DNA of 24,701 bases, from the NCBI GenBank assembly GCA_046724435.1, contig JBKOWN010000092.1, positions 1 to 24,701 of the forward strand, in the 5' to 3' direction. The stretch is from JALZAA01 sp046724435. Its GTDB lineage: Bacteria > Actinomycetota > Acidimicrobiia > IMCC26256 > JACDBD01. Made by a program: the position numbers and the translations under genes. Below, piece by piece: positions 1 through 6,181 of this stretch. The notes under the pieces are model-generated. The model was given only the letters and a program-made list of their open reading frames with translations, was not told the origin of the DNA and did no database searches. The stretch's first letter is position 1; each line of letters opens with the position of its first letter.

Positions 1-171
1 GTTTGTGAGCGTGCCGATCGAACGCGCTCGGTGCATCGCGTCACCCAGAATCACGCCGAGATTGAGCGACAAGGCGACGAACACGAGACCCGTTAGTACT
101 GCTGCTGCGCCTCCTACCATTACGAAGAAGTCGTGCCACTCATCAGGTCGATAGATGTCAGCCGCGAGCAT
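1..171 (-). CDS. Actinobacterial integral membrane protein, N-terminal fragment (runs off left edge)
   Basis: An open frame on the minus strand enters from the left edge and reads upstream to an ATG at 169-171, giving 57 visible residues. The visible part has a short polar start (DIYRPDEWHDFFVMVGG), then a hydrophobic helix (AAAVLTGLVFVALSLNLGVIL) that looks like a first transmembrane segment. The pattern W-x-DFFVMVGGAAA-x-LTGL-x-FVALSLNL is one I associate, from memory, with a family of uncharacterised actinobacterial membrane proteins; no function is known to me. An in-frame stop lies at 211-213, so the start must be at or below about 210. ATG 169-171 is chosen because the hydrophilic leader fits the family; GTG 175-177 is an alternative. 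No strong ribosome-binding site is visible beyond a G-rich stretch next to the start. The rest lies outside the window. Confidence 0.6.
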   Translation of the reverse strand, partial: MLAADIYRPDEWHDFFVMVGGAAAVLTGLVFVALSLNLGVILGDAMHRARSIGTLTN

Positions 172-221
172 CCCCACCAGCGTGTCACAAGCGCTGTCAC
201 TGTTCGACGGCTACTGACGAC

Positions 222-236
222 ACATAACTGCCGATC
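222..236 (+). repeat. 15-bp direct repeat, left copy
   Basis: The sequence acataactgccgatc occurs here and again at 1911-1925 in the same orientation. This copy sits in the 173-bp gap between the membrane-protein start and the SHOCT gene stop. Nothing else is recognisable in that gap. The two copies bracket about 1.7 kb. Confidence 0.7.
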
Positions 237-344
237 GGTGTGGCTGTTCGGGGGACCGCGGCAGCGCGCGGGCAGGGGGCGCGCCACGGGTGCGTGCGGG
301 GCGGCGCAGGGCGAACGCGACGTTTTTCGGGAGGAGCGCGGACA

Positions 345-790
345 CTAAGAGCGGCTCAGCACGTCCCACTTCTTCATGTTGAACTCTGATTCGGATAGCA
401 CGCCGGACTGCCGCAATCCGTGCAACTGCCGGAGATTCGTGATTGCTTGCTCACGCTCGTCAGGGACCTTCCCGAGAAACAGATCCTTGGCGCGCTGCCA
501 ATCGTCGTCATCGAGAAGTCCCTGCCCCTTGAGTTCTGCAAGCTTGGATAGCTGTTGCGCCACGGACACGTCGGCGTTCGTGGCCGCGAGCTGTGATCGG
601 TCGTGCGCGTCGCGTAGCGCCCGGCAGAAAGTCTTCCCGCCCTCGAGGTCAGTCGTCGAGAGGTGGTCGTAACGGCCGTCGTTCCATCTCAACTCGATGT
701 GAAACGCCAGAAGGTGAACGAGAATCCGCCGGCGAACCGATTGCGCTTTGGCTTGTCGGCGGTCTGATCCGAGACGCTGCCCTCGTTGTC
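345..790 (-). pseudogene. SHOCT-motif protein, apparently frameshifted; 5' end unresolved
   Basis: The readable C-terminal frame (minus strand, stop at 345-347) holds two consecutive SHOCT-like motifs: one around QLSKLAELKGQGLLDDDDW and one around LRQLHGLRQSGVLSESEF. SHOCT is a short helical C-terminal domain thought to mediate oligomerisation. Upstream, coding-like sequence switches frame. One frame gives RFAGGFSFTFWRF and then stops at 689-691; the other continues as HIELRWNDGRYDHLSTTD. Adding one T to the TTT run (AAA at 702-704 on the plus strand) joins them into a continuous beta-strand-rich stretch, as in a PH-like N-terminal domain. So this is either a decayed gene or a sequencing error in a short homopolymer. 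Without repair the only start is a TTG at 690-692, giving a 115-residue product. I found no convincing start for the repaired gene; the 5' boundary given is where coding-like sequence fades. Confidence 0.5.
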
Positions 791-926
791 GTGCTTGCGT
801 TGTCGGGCGACGCTGTGATGCTCATGCGTCGACGCACCAGAACGGGCAATCTGAGCGCCCGAACGGTGCAGGTCGTCTCGTCCTTCATCCCGCGGGCAAC
901 GCTGTTGGCGCCGTAGTAGTCGGAGT

Positions 927-943
927 CGCGAACTAAGTTCGCG
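927..943. promoter_or_regulatory. 17-bp palindrome upstream of the NmrA-type gene, candidate operator
   Basis: CGCGAAC-TAA-GTTCGCG is a perfect inverted repeat with 7-bp arms and a 3-bp centre. It ends 44 bp before the preferred ATG of the NmrA-type gene and 5 bp before an alternative GTG. The centre TAAGTT fits a TANNNT -10 element, so a bound repressor could block transcription. No regulator gene adjoins it, and no good -35 box was found. Confidence 0.4.
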
Positions 944-960
944 GGAAGGTGGCTGGGATG

Positions 961-983
961 GCGAGGCGAGGCGAGGCGAGGCG
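961..983 (+). repeat. GCGAG pentanucleotide microsatellite (4.6 copies)
   Basis: The sequence reads GCGAG four times followed by GCG. It lies between two candidate starts of the NmrA-type gene (GTG 949 and ATG 988). A change in copy number would shift the frame between GTG 949 and the body of the gene, but would leave a product started at ATG 988 intact. Confidence 0.75.
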
Positions 984-987
984 GACA

Positions 988-1911
988 ATGGCGCAACCTG
1001 GTCTCATCCTGGTGACCGGCGCCGGCGGAGGAGCCGGCGGCGTGGGCGTGGGCAACAAGGTTGTGGCGCTGCTGCGTCAGCGCGGGCTTGCCGTGCGAGC
1101 GATGGCGCACCACGACGACGACCGCGCCGATGCACTGCACGCGCTGGGCGCCGACGTCGTCATCGGCGACCTCACGCGGCCGACAGATGTCGCGTCGGCT
1201 CTCGACTCGGTCCAACGGATGTTTTTCAGCATGAGCCTATCGCCGTCCTTCCTCGAGGCCGCCGCCACGGTTGCGACCGTGGCACGTGCCGTCGGGCACT
1301 TGGATGCGCTCGTCGCCATCTCCCAGATGACCGTGTCCCAGATGGACGCGCTCAGCACGAGCGAGTCACACCATCAACGGCTGCATTTCTTGTCGGAGCA
1401 GGTGCTCAACTGGTCCGGGCTTCCCGTCGTGCAGGTTCGCCCGACTGTCTTCTTGGACACTGGGTTGTTCACGACCCTGGCCGCGCTTTCCATTGCCGAC
1501 AGCGGCACCATCCGGCTCCCATTCGGGACCGGTCGCACGTCGCCGATCGCGTCCGACGACGTCGCGCGGGTCGTCGCCACGGTCCTCAACGACCCGGGGC
1601 CGTACATCGGCGGCGCGTTGGAGCTGACCGGCCCCCGATCGCAGGACATGAACGGGATCGCCGCGGAGTACGCCCGCGCGCTGGGCAGACCGATTTCCTA
1701 CGTCGACGTCCCGTGGGAGACGTGGGCCGAGCAAGTGCTCGCACGCGCCAACCTCGGACCCTACGTCGATGAGCACATCACCACGATGGCCCGACTCCAT
1801 CGCGAGAATCGCTATGACCGCGTGACAGACACGGTCGAGAAAATCACCGGCCGACCCGCGGAGTCCGTCGAGGAGTTCGTCGCGCGGCGAAGCGACCTAT
1901 TCGCTGAGTGA
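988..1911 (+). CDS. NmrA-like NAD(P)-binding oxidoreductase (atypical SDR)
   Basis: A 307-residue protein begins with a beta strand and a glycine-rich dinucleotide-binding loop (LILVTGAGGGAGGVGVG), then the NmrA/atypical short-chain-dehydrogenase layout: a second strand with an AMAHHDDDR turn, DVVIGDLTRP after the third strand, and a later VRPTVFLDTGL segment. Family members bind NAD(P) and act as quinone- or isoflavone-type reductases or as redox sensors; the substrate here is not predictable. The nucleotide loop is longer and richer in glycine than usual. The catalytic Tyr-x3-Lys of classical SDRs is not evident, as is common for NmrA proteins. ATG 988 is preferred because the fold starts six residues later and a GAGGCGG stretch precedes it; GTG 949 would add 13 residues translated from the microsatellite. 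The stop overlaps the first base of the right-hand 15-bp repeat, so this gene sits inside the bracketed block. Confidence 0.8.
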   Translation: MAQPGLILVTGAGGGAGGVGVGNKVVALLRQRGLAVRAMAHHDDDRADALHALGADVVIGDLTRPTDVASALDSVQRMFFSMSLSPSFLEAAATVATVARAVGHLDALVAISQMTVSQMDALSTSESHHQRLHFLSEQVLNWSGLPVVQVRPTVFLDTGLFTTLAALSIADSGTIRLPFGTGRTSPIASDDVARVVATVLNDPGPYIGGALELTGPRSQDMNGIAAEYARALGRPISYVDVPWETWAEQVLARANLGPYVDEHITTMARLHRENRYDRVTDTVEKITGRPAESVEEFVARRSDLFAE

Positions 1912-1925
1912 CATAACTGCCGATC
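1911..1925 (+). repeat. 15-bp direct repeat, right copy
   Basis: An identical copy of acataactgccgatc (see 222-236) in the same orientation. It begins at the last base of the NmrA stop codon. It lies about 22 bp from the point where aldehyde dehydrogenase homology disappears, which suggests the repeat marks a rearrangement boundary. Confidence 0.7.
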
Positions 1926-1947
1926 TGCGTCTGACCGCTACGCGCGA

Positions 1948-2377
1948 CCTCGCCTAAGAGCTTGTCGGCGGTCTCCGCGTACCACTGGAACAGATCCGCC
2001 GCGCCCGGGATATCGACCTGGGCCGCTTCCTCGACGGTCTTGCCCATGTCCATGGTTTCGAGCACCGCAAGCTCATCAGCGTTCTCGCCGATCAGCTCGG
2101 CGAGCCGGAGCATGACGGCCTTCCGGTCGGCGGGGCCGGCCTCCGACCAGCGGCCGTCTTCGAAGCTCTTCCGGGCTGCCTGTACGGCGCGGTCGACGTC
2201 TTCGGGCCCGCATTCGGCGACCACGGCGAGCCTCTGGCCGGTCGTCGGATTGATGCACTCGTATGTCTCGCCGGACTGAGCCGGGACGAGCTCGCCATCG
2301 ATGAGGGCGCGGTCGCAGTAATCCACGCCAGCGCCGAGCTGTTGCCACTCCTCATAGGTGTGCGTCGCCTGGCTCAA
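1948..2377 (-). pseudogene. Aldehyde dehydrogenase, 3'-truncated remnant
   Basis: The first ~143 residues are a clear NAD(P)-dependent aldehyde dehydrogenase N-terminus: a first-strand region with INPTTGQRLAVV, the helix DVDRAVQAARKSFEDGRWSE, then DRKAVMLRLAELI, and ETMDMGKTVEEA followed by ADLFQWYAETADKLLGEV. A full family member is about 480-500 residues with a catalytic Cys near 300 and Glu near 266; both are missing. Homology stops at about 1948, and the frame then runs through unrelated sequence to a stop at 1844-1846, crossing the direct repeat and the end of the NmrA gene. The TTG start (2375-2377) has an excellent GGAGGGG site 5 nt upstream, so the gene was once expressed normally. 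It was probably cut by the rearrangement that placed the NmrA block here. Confidence 0.8.
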
Positions 2378-2463
2378 GGTTGCCCCTCCCTAGCTCGTGA
2401 CCAGCCGCCGCGTGAACGGCATCCTCTCGGGCCTCGCTCTGAGGCGGCGGTGACCCGCTCGTC

Positions 2464-2682
2464 CTAAGACCAGAGGGGCCAGACGGAGTGAGTCTCTCCG
2501 GCGGAGACGACATGACAGTCGCTGCTTGGGAAATACATCGATTCGTGACCGTCGTCCCAACACACCCGATAGTGCTCGCGGCCGCCCGCGCCAGGGACGA
2601 GCTCTACGACCTCACCCTGGCGCCGTGGTTGGCCGACGTGGGTGCTCTCAACGACGATCCGGTCACCTCTGTTGGCGTGCAT
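2464..2682 (-). CDS. DUF1918 small protein
   Basis: A 72-residue protein starts MHANRGDRIVVESTHVGQP and contains RQGEVVELV, HYRVCWDDGHESMYFPSSD and a terminal beta strand. These are the hallmarks of DUF1918, a small actinobacterial SH3-like beta-barrel domain of unknown function; the WDDGHE-x4-FP core is intact. ATG 2680-2682 is chosen over an upstream start because the domain begins there and a GGAAGGGGGG ribosome-binding site lies about 6 nt upstream. The last ten or so residues (ETHSVWPLWS) lie beyond the usual domain. It is monocistronic as far as can be seen, with the aldehyde dehydrogenase remnant 86 bp downstream. Confidence 0.85.
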   Translation of the reverse strand: MHANRGDRIVVESTHVGQPRRQGEVVELVPGAGGREHYRVCWDDGHESMYFPSSDCHVVSAGETHSVWPLWS

Positions 2683-3066
2683 GGCGAACCCCCCTTCCGA
2701 GGTCTGCCCTCGCCCTCTACTCATACCGCCTTACACCGTGGCCGTCTACGACTCCCGTCTGGGCACGGAACCGAGGAAAGGCGCGACGCCAGGATCCTCG
2801 AATCCGCCCGCCGTCCCCCCTCCCGTCAAGCGCGGACGGCGATAGGCGATAAGGCCGCGCGAATCAGAACACCCGGCCGGCGGCGTGGGGTGACTTGGGC
2901 GGCGTTCGCTGGGCGTGCGGCGCGTCGGAGGCGCCGAGGTAGGGGCGAAGTGAACAGGGCTTCTCCTCGTCGGAGCCGATGCGCCGCGCGTACGAACTGC
3001 CGCTCGCGGCGGTGTTCGGCGATCCGATCCACGATCACGAGGTGGCGCGCTACGCCGACCGAATTG
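2683..3066. other. Intergenic stretch with no convincing gene
   Basis: 384 bp between the DUF1918 start and the stop of the GH25-like lipoprotein gene. Both strands carry only open frames of arginine/proline-rich type, as expected from antisense GC-rich DNA. The part next to the DUF1918 gene should hold its promoter, but I saw no clear -35/-10 pair. The last ~90 bp contain a short coding-like frame, listed separately. Confidence 0.6.
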
Positions 3067-3134
3067 CTAGCAGGCGTAGTCGCCGTCGAAGTTTCCGGCC
3101 GGATACTGGACCATGGCCACCGGCCCACCAGTGA
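2979..3134 (+). CDS. Possible small or remnant ORF, unknown
   Basis: A 51-codon frame begins MRRAYELPLAAVFGDPIHDH, with strongly GC-rich third positions over its first 30 codons. GGAG lies a few bases before the ATG. From about position 3067 it overlaps the 3' end of the opposite-strand lipoprotein gene and becomes arginine/proline-rich. It may be the N-terminal stub of a lost gene, or chance. No family recognised. Confidence 0.2.
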   Translation: MRRAYELPLAAVFGDPIHDHEVARYADRIASRRSRRRSFRPDTGPWPPAHQ

Positions 3135-3867
3135 ACGAGTAGGCCGCATCACAGAAGCCGGGCGCCTGCGATCGTTGCTGGGCATACGGAACCCACACCG
3201 GTGTGGAAGCCAACACGGCTCCGCCGGTGATCTGAGCCCACTGCGCGCCAGTGGAGTAGATGCCGAGGGTCACCCCGGACTGGGCGTTGAGGTAATCCAG
3301 CATGCCTTGAACGTCGGCCATGTTGGAGTTGACATCGGCGGACCAGGTGTTGCCCGTCTCGATGTCGAGCCACCATGCCTTGCCAGCCGCTGCACCGGTC
3401 TGGGCGTCGGCGTACGCTAAGGCGTGGCGGGCGGCGTTGTACCCGTAGTTGTATGCACAGCCCAGATCGTCGGACGCACCGCTGCATGGTTGTGGCCCCG
3501 GATCAGTCCAGTGGATGCTCTGGGTCCCGGGGTTGGCCGTGTTGAGGTAGAAGCCGACGGCGTACGGGGCCGATGTGGCCCAGCCGTATTCGCCGGCCAG
3601 ACACGGGTTGTCGTGGAACGGCAATCCGTTGCTGACGCCGACGACACCGAAGACGGGGTTGTTCGGGTACGCACCACCGCATTGGGCCCAGGAGATGTCA
3701 TACCCACCGTCGGTCCCTGATGGCGCGGGCGGAGGCGGCGGCGGGCCCCCGCCCTGATCTCCCCCGAAACACCCTGTCGCCACGAGCCCGACCACCAGGA
3801 TCGCGACGAGCGAAAGCCAGGGCCGGGGGCCGAGACGGCCGGCCATCCGTCTGCGCACCGGCGTCAT
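3067..3867 (-). CDS. Secreted lipoprotein with GH25-like (lysozyme-fold) domain
   Basis: 266 residues. The N-terminus has a basic stretch, a hydrophobic segment (WLSLVAILVVGLVATGC) and a lipobox-like ATGC with Cys33 as the probable lipidated residue, then a GGG/PPPPPP linker. The rest resembles actinobacterial GH25-like proteins: GYDISWAQCGG opens the domain (Asp57), AWWLDIETGNTWS carries acidic residues Asp168 and Glu170 at the position of the usual catalytic pair, and LGIYSTGAQWAQI and WVPYAQ follow. GH25 enzymes hydrolyse MurNAc-GlcNAc bonds in peptidoglycan, but this branch has not, to my knowledge, been shown to be active. Several paired cysteines suggest disulfides outside the membrane. 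ATG 3865-3867 follows GGGGGCAAGG. The M23 peptidase gene lies 80 bp upstream on the same strand, so both may act on the cell wall. Confidence 0.75.
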   Translation of the reverse strand: MTPVRRRMAGRLGPRPWLSLVAILVVGLVATGCFGGDQGGGPPPPPPAPSGTDGGYDISWAQCGGAYPNNPVFGVVGVSNGLPFHDNPCLAGEYGWATSAPYAVGFYLNTANPGTQSIHWTDPGPQPCSGASDDLGCAYNYGYNAARHALAYADAQTGAAAGKAWWLDIETGNTWSADVNSNMADVQGMLDYLNAQSGVTLGIYSTGAQWAQITGGAVLASTPVWVPYAQQRSQAPGFCDAAYSFTGGPVAMVQYPAGNFDGDYAC

Positions 3868-3873
3868 CCTTGC

Positions 3874-3902
3874 CCCCTACGTTCGGGACGTGCAGCACTC
3901 AA
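3874..3902 (-). promoter_or_regulatory. Candidate promoter of the GH25-like lipoprotein gene
   Basis: On the minus strand TTGAGT (3897-3902) and TAGGGG (3874-3879) are separated by 17 bp. The -10 box ends 6 bp before the ATG, so transcription could start at or next to the start codon. The -10 lacks the conserved final T, and the same G-rich bases could serve as a ribosome-binding site, so this is tentative. Confidence 0.3.
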
Positions 3903-3947
3903 CACGTGATTCGGGCGGGATCGGCGACGTTAGCCGAGCCGGGGCTC

Positions 3948-4913
3948 TCAGCAGATCTTCGCGAGCGTCGGGTACGGGTCGACGGCCGGGCCGCCCCCGG
4001 GATGGATCTCGAAGTGCAGATGCGGGCCGGTCGCGTCGCCGGTCGCGCCCATCTTGCCGATGACCTCGCCCGGGCTCACGTGCCGCGCGGGGCCCAAATA
4101 CGCGGAGAGGTGGTAGTAGACGTAGCGGTTGCCATCGTCGCCCGCGATGTACGCGCCCATACCTCCGGCGCCGCCGTCGCCGTAGGTGACGTTGCCGCTC
4201 ACGATCGCGACCTCAGGCATGCCTGTGGGCCCGTGCATGTCGACGCCCTGGTGGCTGCGCCCTCCTGACCGAGGCTGGCCGTAGTCGTCGGTGAACGGGG
4301 CGCCGGGCGCCGGGCACGCCATCCCGTCGACGATCTGCACCGGAGCTCCGGCGGCGATCCCGGCGAAGGTGGCGTCGAGCCCGTTGAGCTGGTTGAGCGC
4401 GCCGTTCCGGTCCTTTTGCTGGGCGACGAGCTGGTCGCGCTGCGCGGAGAGCTGCGCGTTCATCGCGCCCAGATCAGCAGCCAGACGATTGTCGACCTCG
4501 TTCGCCCGGTCGAGCAGAGCGGTCGAACGCGCGCCCTCGCTCGGGTTCTTGGCCTCGAACAAGACCCCGAGATCTGCGCCCGCGTTCTTGTACGCGACTG
4601 CCGCCCGCCGCTGCGCGTGTCTGCGCAGCTCCGCCCGGCGCGCCTCCCCCGCTTGGATCTTTTGCTGGAGGGCCGCGCTCTGCTCGCCGAGCAGGTCGTA
4701 CCGAGTCTCGATGTCCGAGTACCGGGCAGCGGCGTTATGGGCTTCCTGGCGGGGGTCGGGGGCAGGCTGACCGTCCGCCGAGCTCGCTAGCAGTGGGGTC
4801 GCGGGGGCCGCCAGCGCGCAGATCGCGACGAGAACGCGCCGAACCGGCGCAAGTTGGCCCACTCGCACGAGCGGGGACGCTAGTGACCGCTGCTTCCCGT
4901 CCGCAATGCGCAC
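3948..4913 (-). CDS. M23 family metallopeptidase with N-terminal coiled coil
   Basis: 321 residues. A signal-peptide-like segment (RRVLVAICALAAPATPLLASS, about residues 25-45) is followed by a long Ala/Gln/Arg-rich coiled coil (about 52-180) and a C-terminal lysostaphin-type domain (about 200-321). The zinc ligands of M23 peptidases are present: His221 and Asp225 in SHQGVD, and His300 in the HLH motif (298-300) of PHLHFEIHPGG; His268 in YYHLS matches the remaining conserved histidine. Such proteins cut peptide cross-links in peptidoglycan, or act as amidase activators when ligands are lost; here the ligands are intact, so activity is expected. GTG 4911-4913 is used, 6 nt after the stop of the upstream small gene, so translation may be coupled. 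GTG codons 15 and 17 residues further in are alternatives, as no clear ribosome-binding site precedes any of them. Confidence 0.85.
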   Translation of the reverse strand: MRIADGKQRSLASPLVRVGQLAPVRRVLVAICALAAPATPLLASSADGQPAPDPRQEAHNAAARYSDIETRYDLLGEQSAALQQKIQAGEARRAELRRHAQRRAAVAYKNAGADLGVLFEAKNPSEGARSTALLDRANEVDNRLAADLGAMNAQLSAQRDQLVAQQKDRNGALNQLNGLDATFAGIAAGAPVQIVDGMACPAPGAPFTDDYGQPRSGGRSHQGVDMHGPTGMPEVAIVSGNVTYGDGGAGGMGAYIAGDDGNRYVYYHLSAYLGPARHVSPGEVIGKMGATGDATGPHLHFEIHPGGGPAVDPYPTLAKIC

Positions 4914-4919
4914 CCCGGA

Positions 4920-5183
4920 TTAACAGCCGGGTGAGACGCTGACCTGCCCGGCGCTGTTCGTCACCGGTGTGTCGGCGGGCGCGCTCGCCACCGGACCGCC
5001 TCCGGCCGTCACCCCGCACGTGCCTGCATACGCGGAGGGAATCGGATAGAGCGCCGGTTGCGGAGTCAGGCCGGCCTCATACGCCGGATCGAGCGGCGAC
5101 GTCTGCGGGTCGGGATCCTCGTACGCCTGCGCGCCCGGCTCGGCGTTGACGGTTCCGGCTTCCTTCTGCCGCCAATCGTTCAT
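4920..5183 (-). CDS. Small protein of unknown function, upstream of the M23 peptidase
   Basis: An 87-residue frame from ATG 5181-5183, rich in Ala, Pro, Gly and Ser, with two cysteines (TCGVT near residue 55 and a C-terminal PGC). No domain or signal peptide is recognised. It ends 6 nt before the M23 gene start and probably shares its transcript. No ribosome-binding site precedes the ATG. The same frame stays open and coding-like up to 5246 (YTCNSGDQTSEAPESCGG just upstream of the ATG), but has no start codon there and is closed by TAA at 5247-5249. Either the gene is longer and damaged at its 5' end, or the upstream reading is chance in an untranslated leader. Confidence 0.5.
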   Translation of the reverse strand: MNDWRQKEAGTVNAEPGAQAYEDPDPQTSPLDPAYEAGLTPQPALYPIPSAYAGTCGVTAGGGPVASAPADTPVTNSAGQVSVSPGC

Positions 5184-5248
5184 CGACTGGCCACCGCACG
5201 ACTCGGGCGCCTCGGACGTTTGGTCCCCGCTGTTGCAGGTGTAGGTTT

Positions 5249-5278
5249 ACCCTATTTGCCCCGTTTGACCGTTGTCCA
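5249..5278 (-). promoter_or_regulatory. Candidate promoter for the small protein and M23 genes
   Basis: On the minus strand TGGACA (5273-5278) and TAGGGT (5249-5254) are separated by 18 bp, a good match to a housekeeping actinobacterial promoter. Transcription would start near 5242, about 60 nt before the small gene's ATG. The same bases overlap a short ORF (5252-5308), so the coding and promoter readings compete. Confidence 0.4.
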
Positions 5279-5308
5279 GGGCAGCGACGGGGCCTGGATG
5301 TCCATCAT
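5252..5308 (-). CDS. 18-codon mini-ORF coupled to the LppX-like gene; leader peptide or broken 5' exon of the next gene
   Basis: Two adjacent ATG codons (5303-5308) begin MMDIQAPSLPWTTVKRGK and then a TAG. They lie 2 nt after the LppX-like stop, preceded by a strong GGAGGAGGAGG within the end of that gene. The strong site argues that translation starts here. The short length suggests a leader peptide or the start of the downstream gene separated from it by mutation. Joining the two frames needs at least two changes, not one indel. Confidence 0.3.
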   Translation of the reverse strand: MMDIQAPSLPWTTVKRGK

Positions 5309-5310
5309 TC

Positions 5311-6165
5311 TCAACCTCCTCCTCCCGACGGCCCCGTCGTGCTCCCGCCGAGCAGGTCCTGGAAGTCGACGACCTCGTTTGCCGGGGGCGCGTCGACGTT
5401 CACCTGCGCTCCGAGGTCGAAGTACTCGAACGAGACCGAGCCCTTGGATGTCGTCGACGACGCCGCGACACTCAACCGCACCTTGCGCAGGCGCCCCTTG
5501 CTGTCGATCCACACGTCGGCGGGAATCGTCTTGGATCCAAATGCCCCGATGCTGTTTCGTACCTCGTCACGCCGCGCCTCCGGCGCGCTACTTATCGCTT
5601 GATCGGCATCGATCGTCACCCGATAACGCGTCGTGCGCGTGCCCCGCACGTTCTCGCTGCCGACGCGCTTCGCACTGCCCTTGGCGCCCCGCAACGCGTC
5701 GAGGCTGCCGTTGGGATCGCTCTGGCCGATCTGACCTCCGCCGCCGAACACCTTGGGGTCGAGCTTCAGCCACTTCTTGCCCGCGAGGTCGGGGCTCGAC
5801 GACGGATCGGCCCCCGCCAGCGCGTCGAGGCTCAGGTAGAGGACGCCGCCCACGACGATCGTGCGCACCTTGCCGGTTCCCTGCAGCCCGATCGCGGCCG
5901 CGTCGACCGAGTACTCACCGGTGCGGCTCTTGAAGTCGAGCGAGCCGTCGAACGTGACCGTCCCGCCGCTTCCACCGCCCGCGGAGCTGGTAGTCCCGCG
6001 GAACTTGGCACTGCCCGCCTTGGCGAGCTCGTCGCCGGACTTCGAGACGCGGCCGGCGTCGTCGGCGGCCCGGGGCACGCCGGCGGCGACGGGCGACGCG
6101 GGCATCACGAACACGGTCGCGACGACGAGCGCCGCAAGCAGGAGAGAGGGTCGGCGGGGGCTCAT
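5311..6165 (-). CDS. Secreted LppX/LprAFG-like protein (LolA-like fold)
   Basis: 284 residues from ATG 6163-6165, which has a GAGG ribosome-binding site 6 nt upstream. A type I signal peptide is visible (RRPSLLLAALVVATVFVMPASPVAA, cleavage about residue 29). No lipobox cysteine is present, unlike mycobacterial LppX and LprG. The mature part has the half-barrel pattern of the LppX_LprAFG family: SAKFRGTTS, GTVTFDGSLDFKSRTGEYSVD, VRTIVVGGVLYLSLDAL, RYRVTIDAD, and DVWIDSKGRLRKVRLSV near the C-terminus, ending in a Gly/Ser tail. Family members bind lipids or triacylated glycolipids in a hydrophobic cavity and carry them across the periplasm-like space. It begins 16 bp after the aftD stop and is probably co-transcribed with it, so a role in moving lipid-linked glycan is plausible but inferred. 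Confidence 0.75.
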   Translation of the reverse strand: MSPRRPSLLLAALVVATVFVMPASPVAAGVPRAADDAGRVSKSGDELAKAGSAKFRGTTSSAGGGSGGTVTFDGSLDFKSRTGEYSVDAAAIGLQGTGKVRTIVVGGVLYLSLDALAGADPSSSPDLAGKKWLKLDPKVFGGGGQIGQSDPNGSLDALRGAKGSAKRVGSENVRGTRTTRYRVTIDADQAISSAPEARRDEVRNSIGAFGSKTIPADVWIDSKGRLRKVRLSVAASSTTSKGSVSFEYFDLGAQVNVDAPPANEVVDFQDLLGGSTTGPSGGGG

Positions 6166-6181
6166 CGGATGCCTCAAGAAC

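Noticed and set aside
222..1925. Integron gene cassette, because the repeat's reverse complement contains GTTATGT, near the GTTRRRY core site
   Set aside because: It does not match the consensus, there is no second inverted core site forming an attC hairpin, and no integrase is present.
2378..2463. Terminator hairpin between the DUF1918 stop and the aldehyde dehydrogenase remnant
   Set aside because: GCCGCC and GGCGGC can pair, but the loop is over 30 nt and there is no T-tract.
2790..2815. tRNA T-arm-like sequence (CTCGAATCC)
   Set aside because: No matching acceptor stem, D-arm or anticodon arm was found around it on either strand.
2488..3420. 310-codon plus-strand open frame
   Set aside because: It runs antisense to the DUF1918 and GH25-like genes and shows arginine-rich composition with no recognisable motif.
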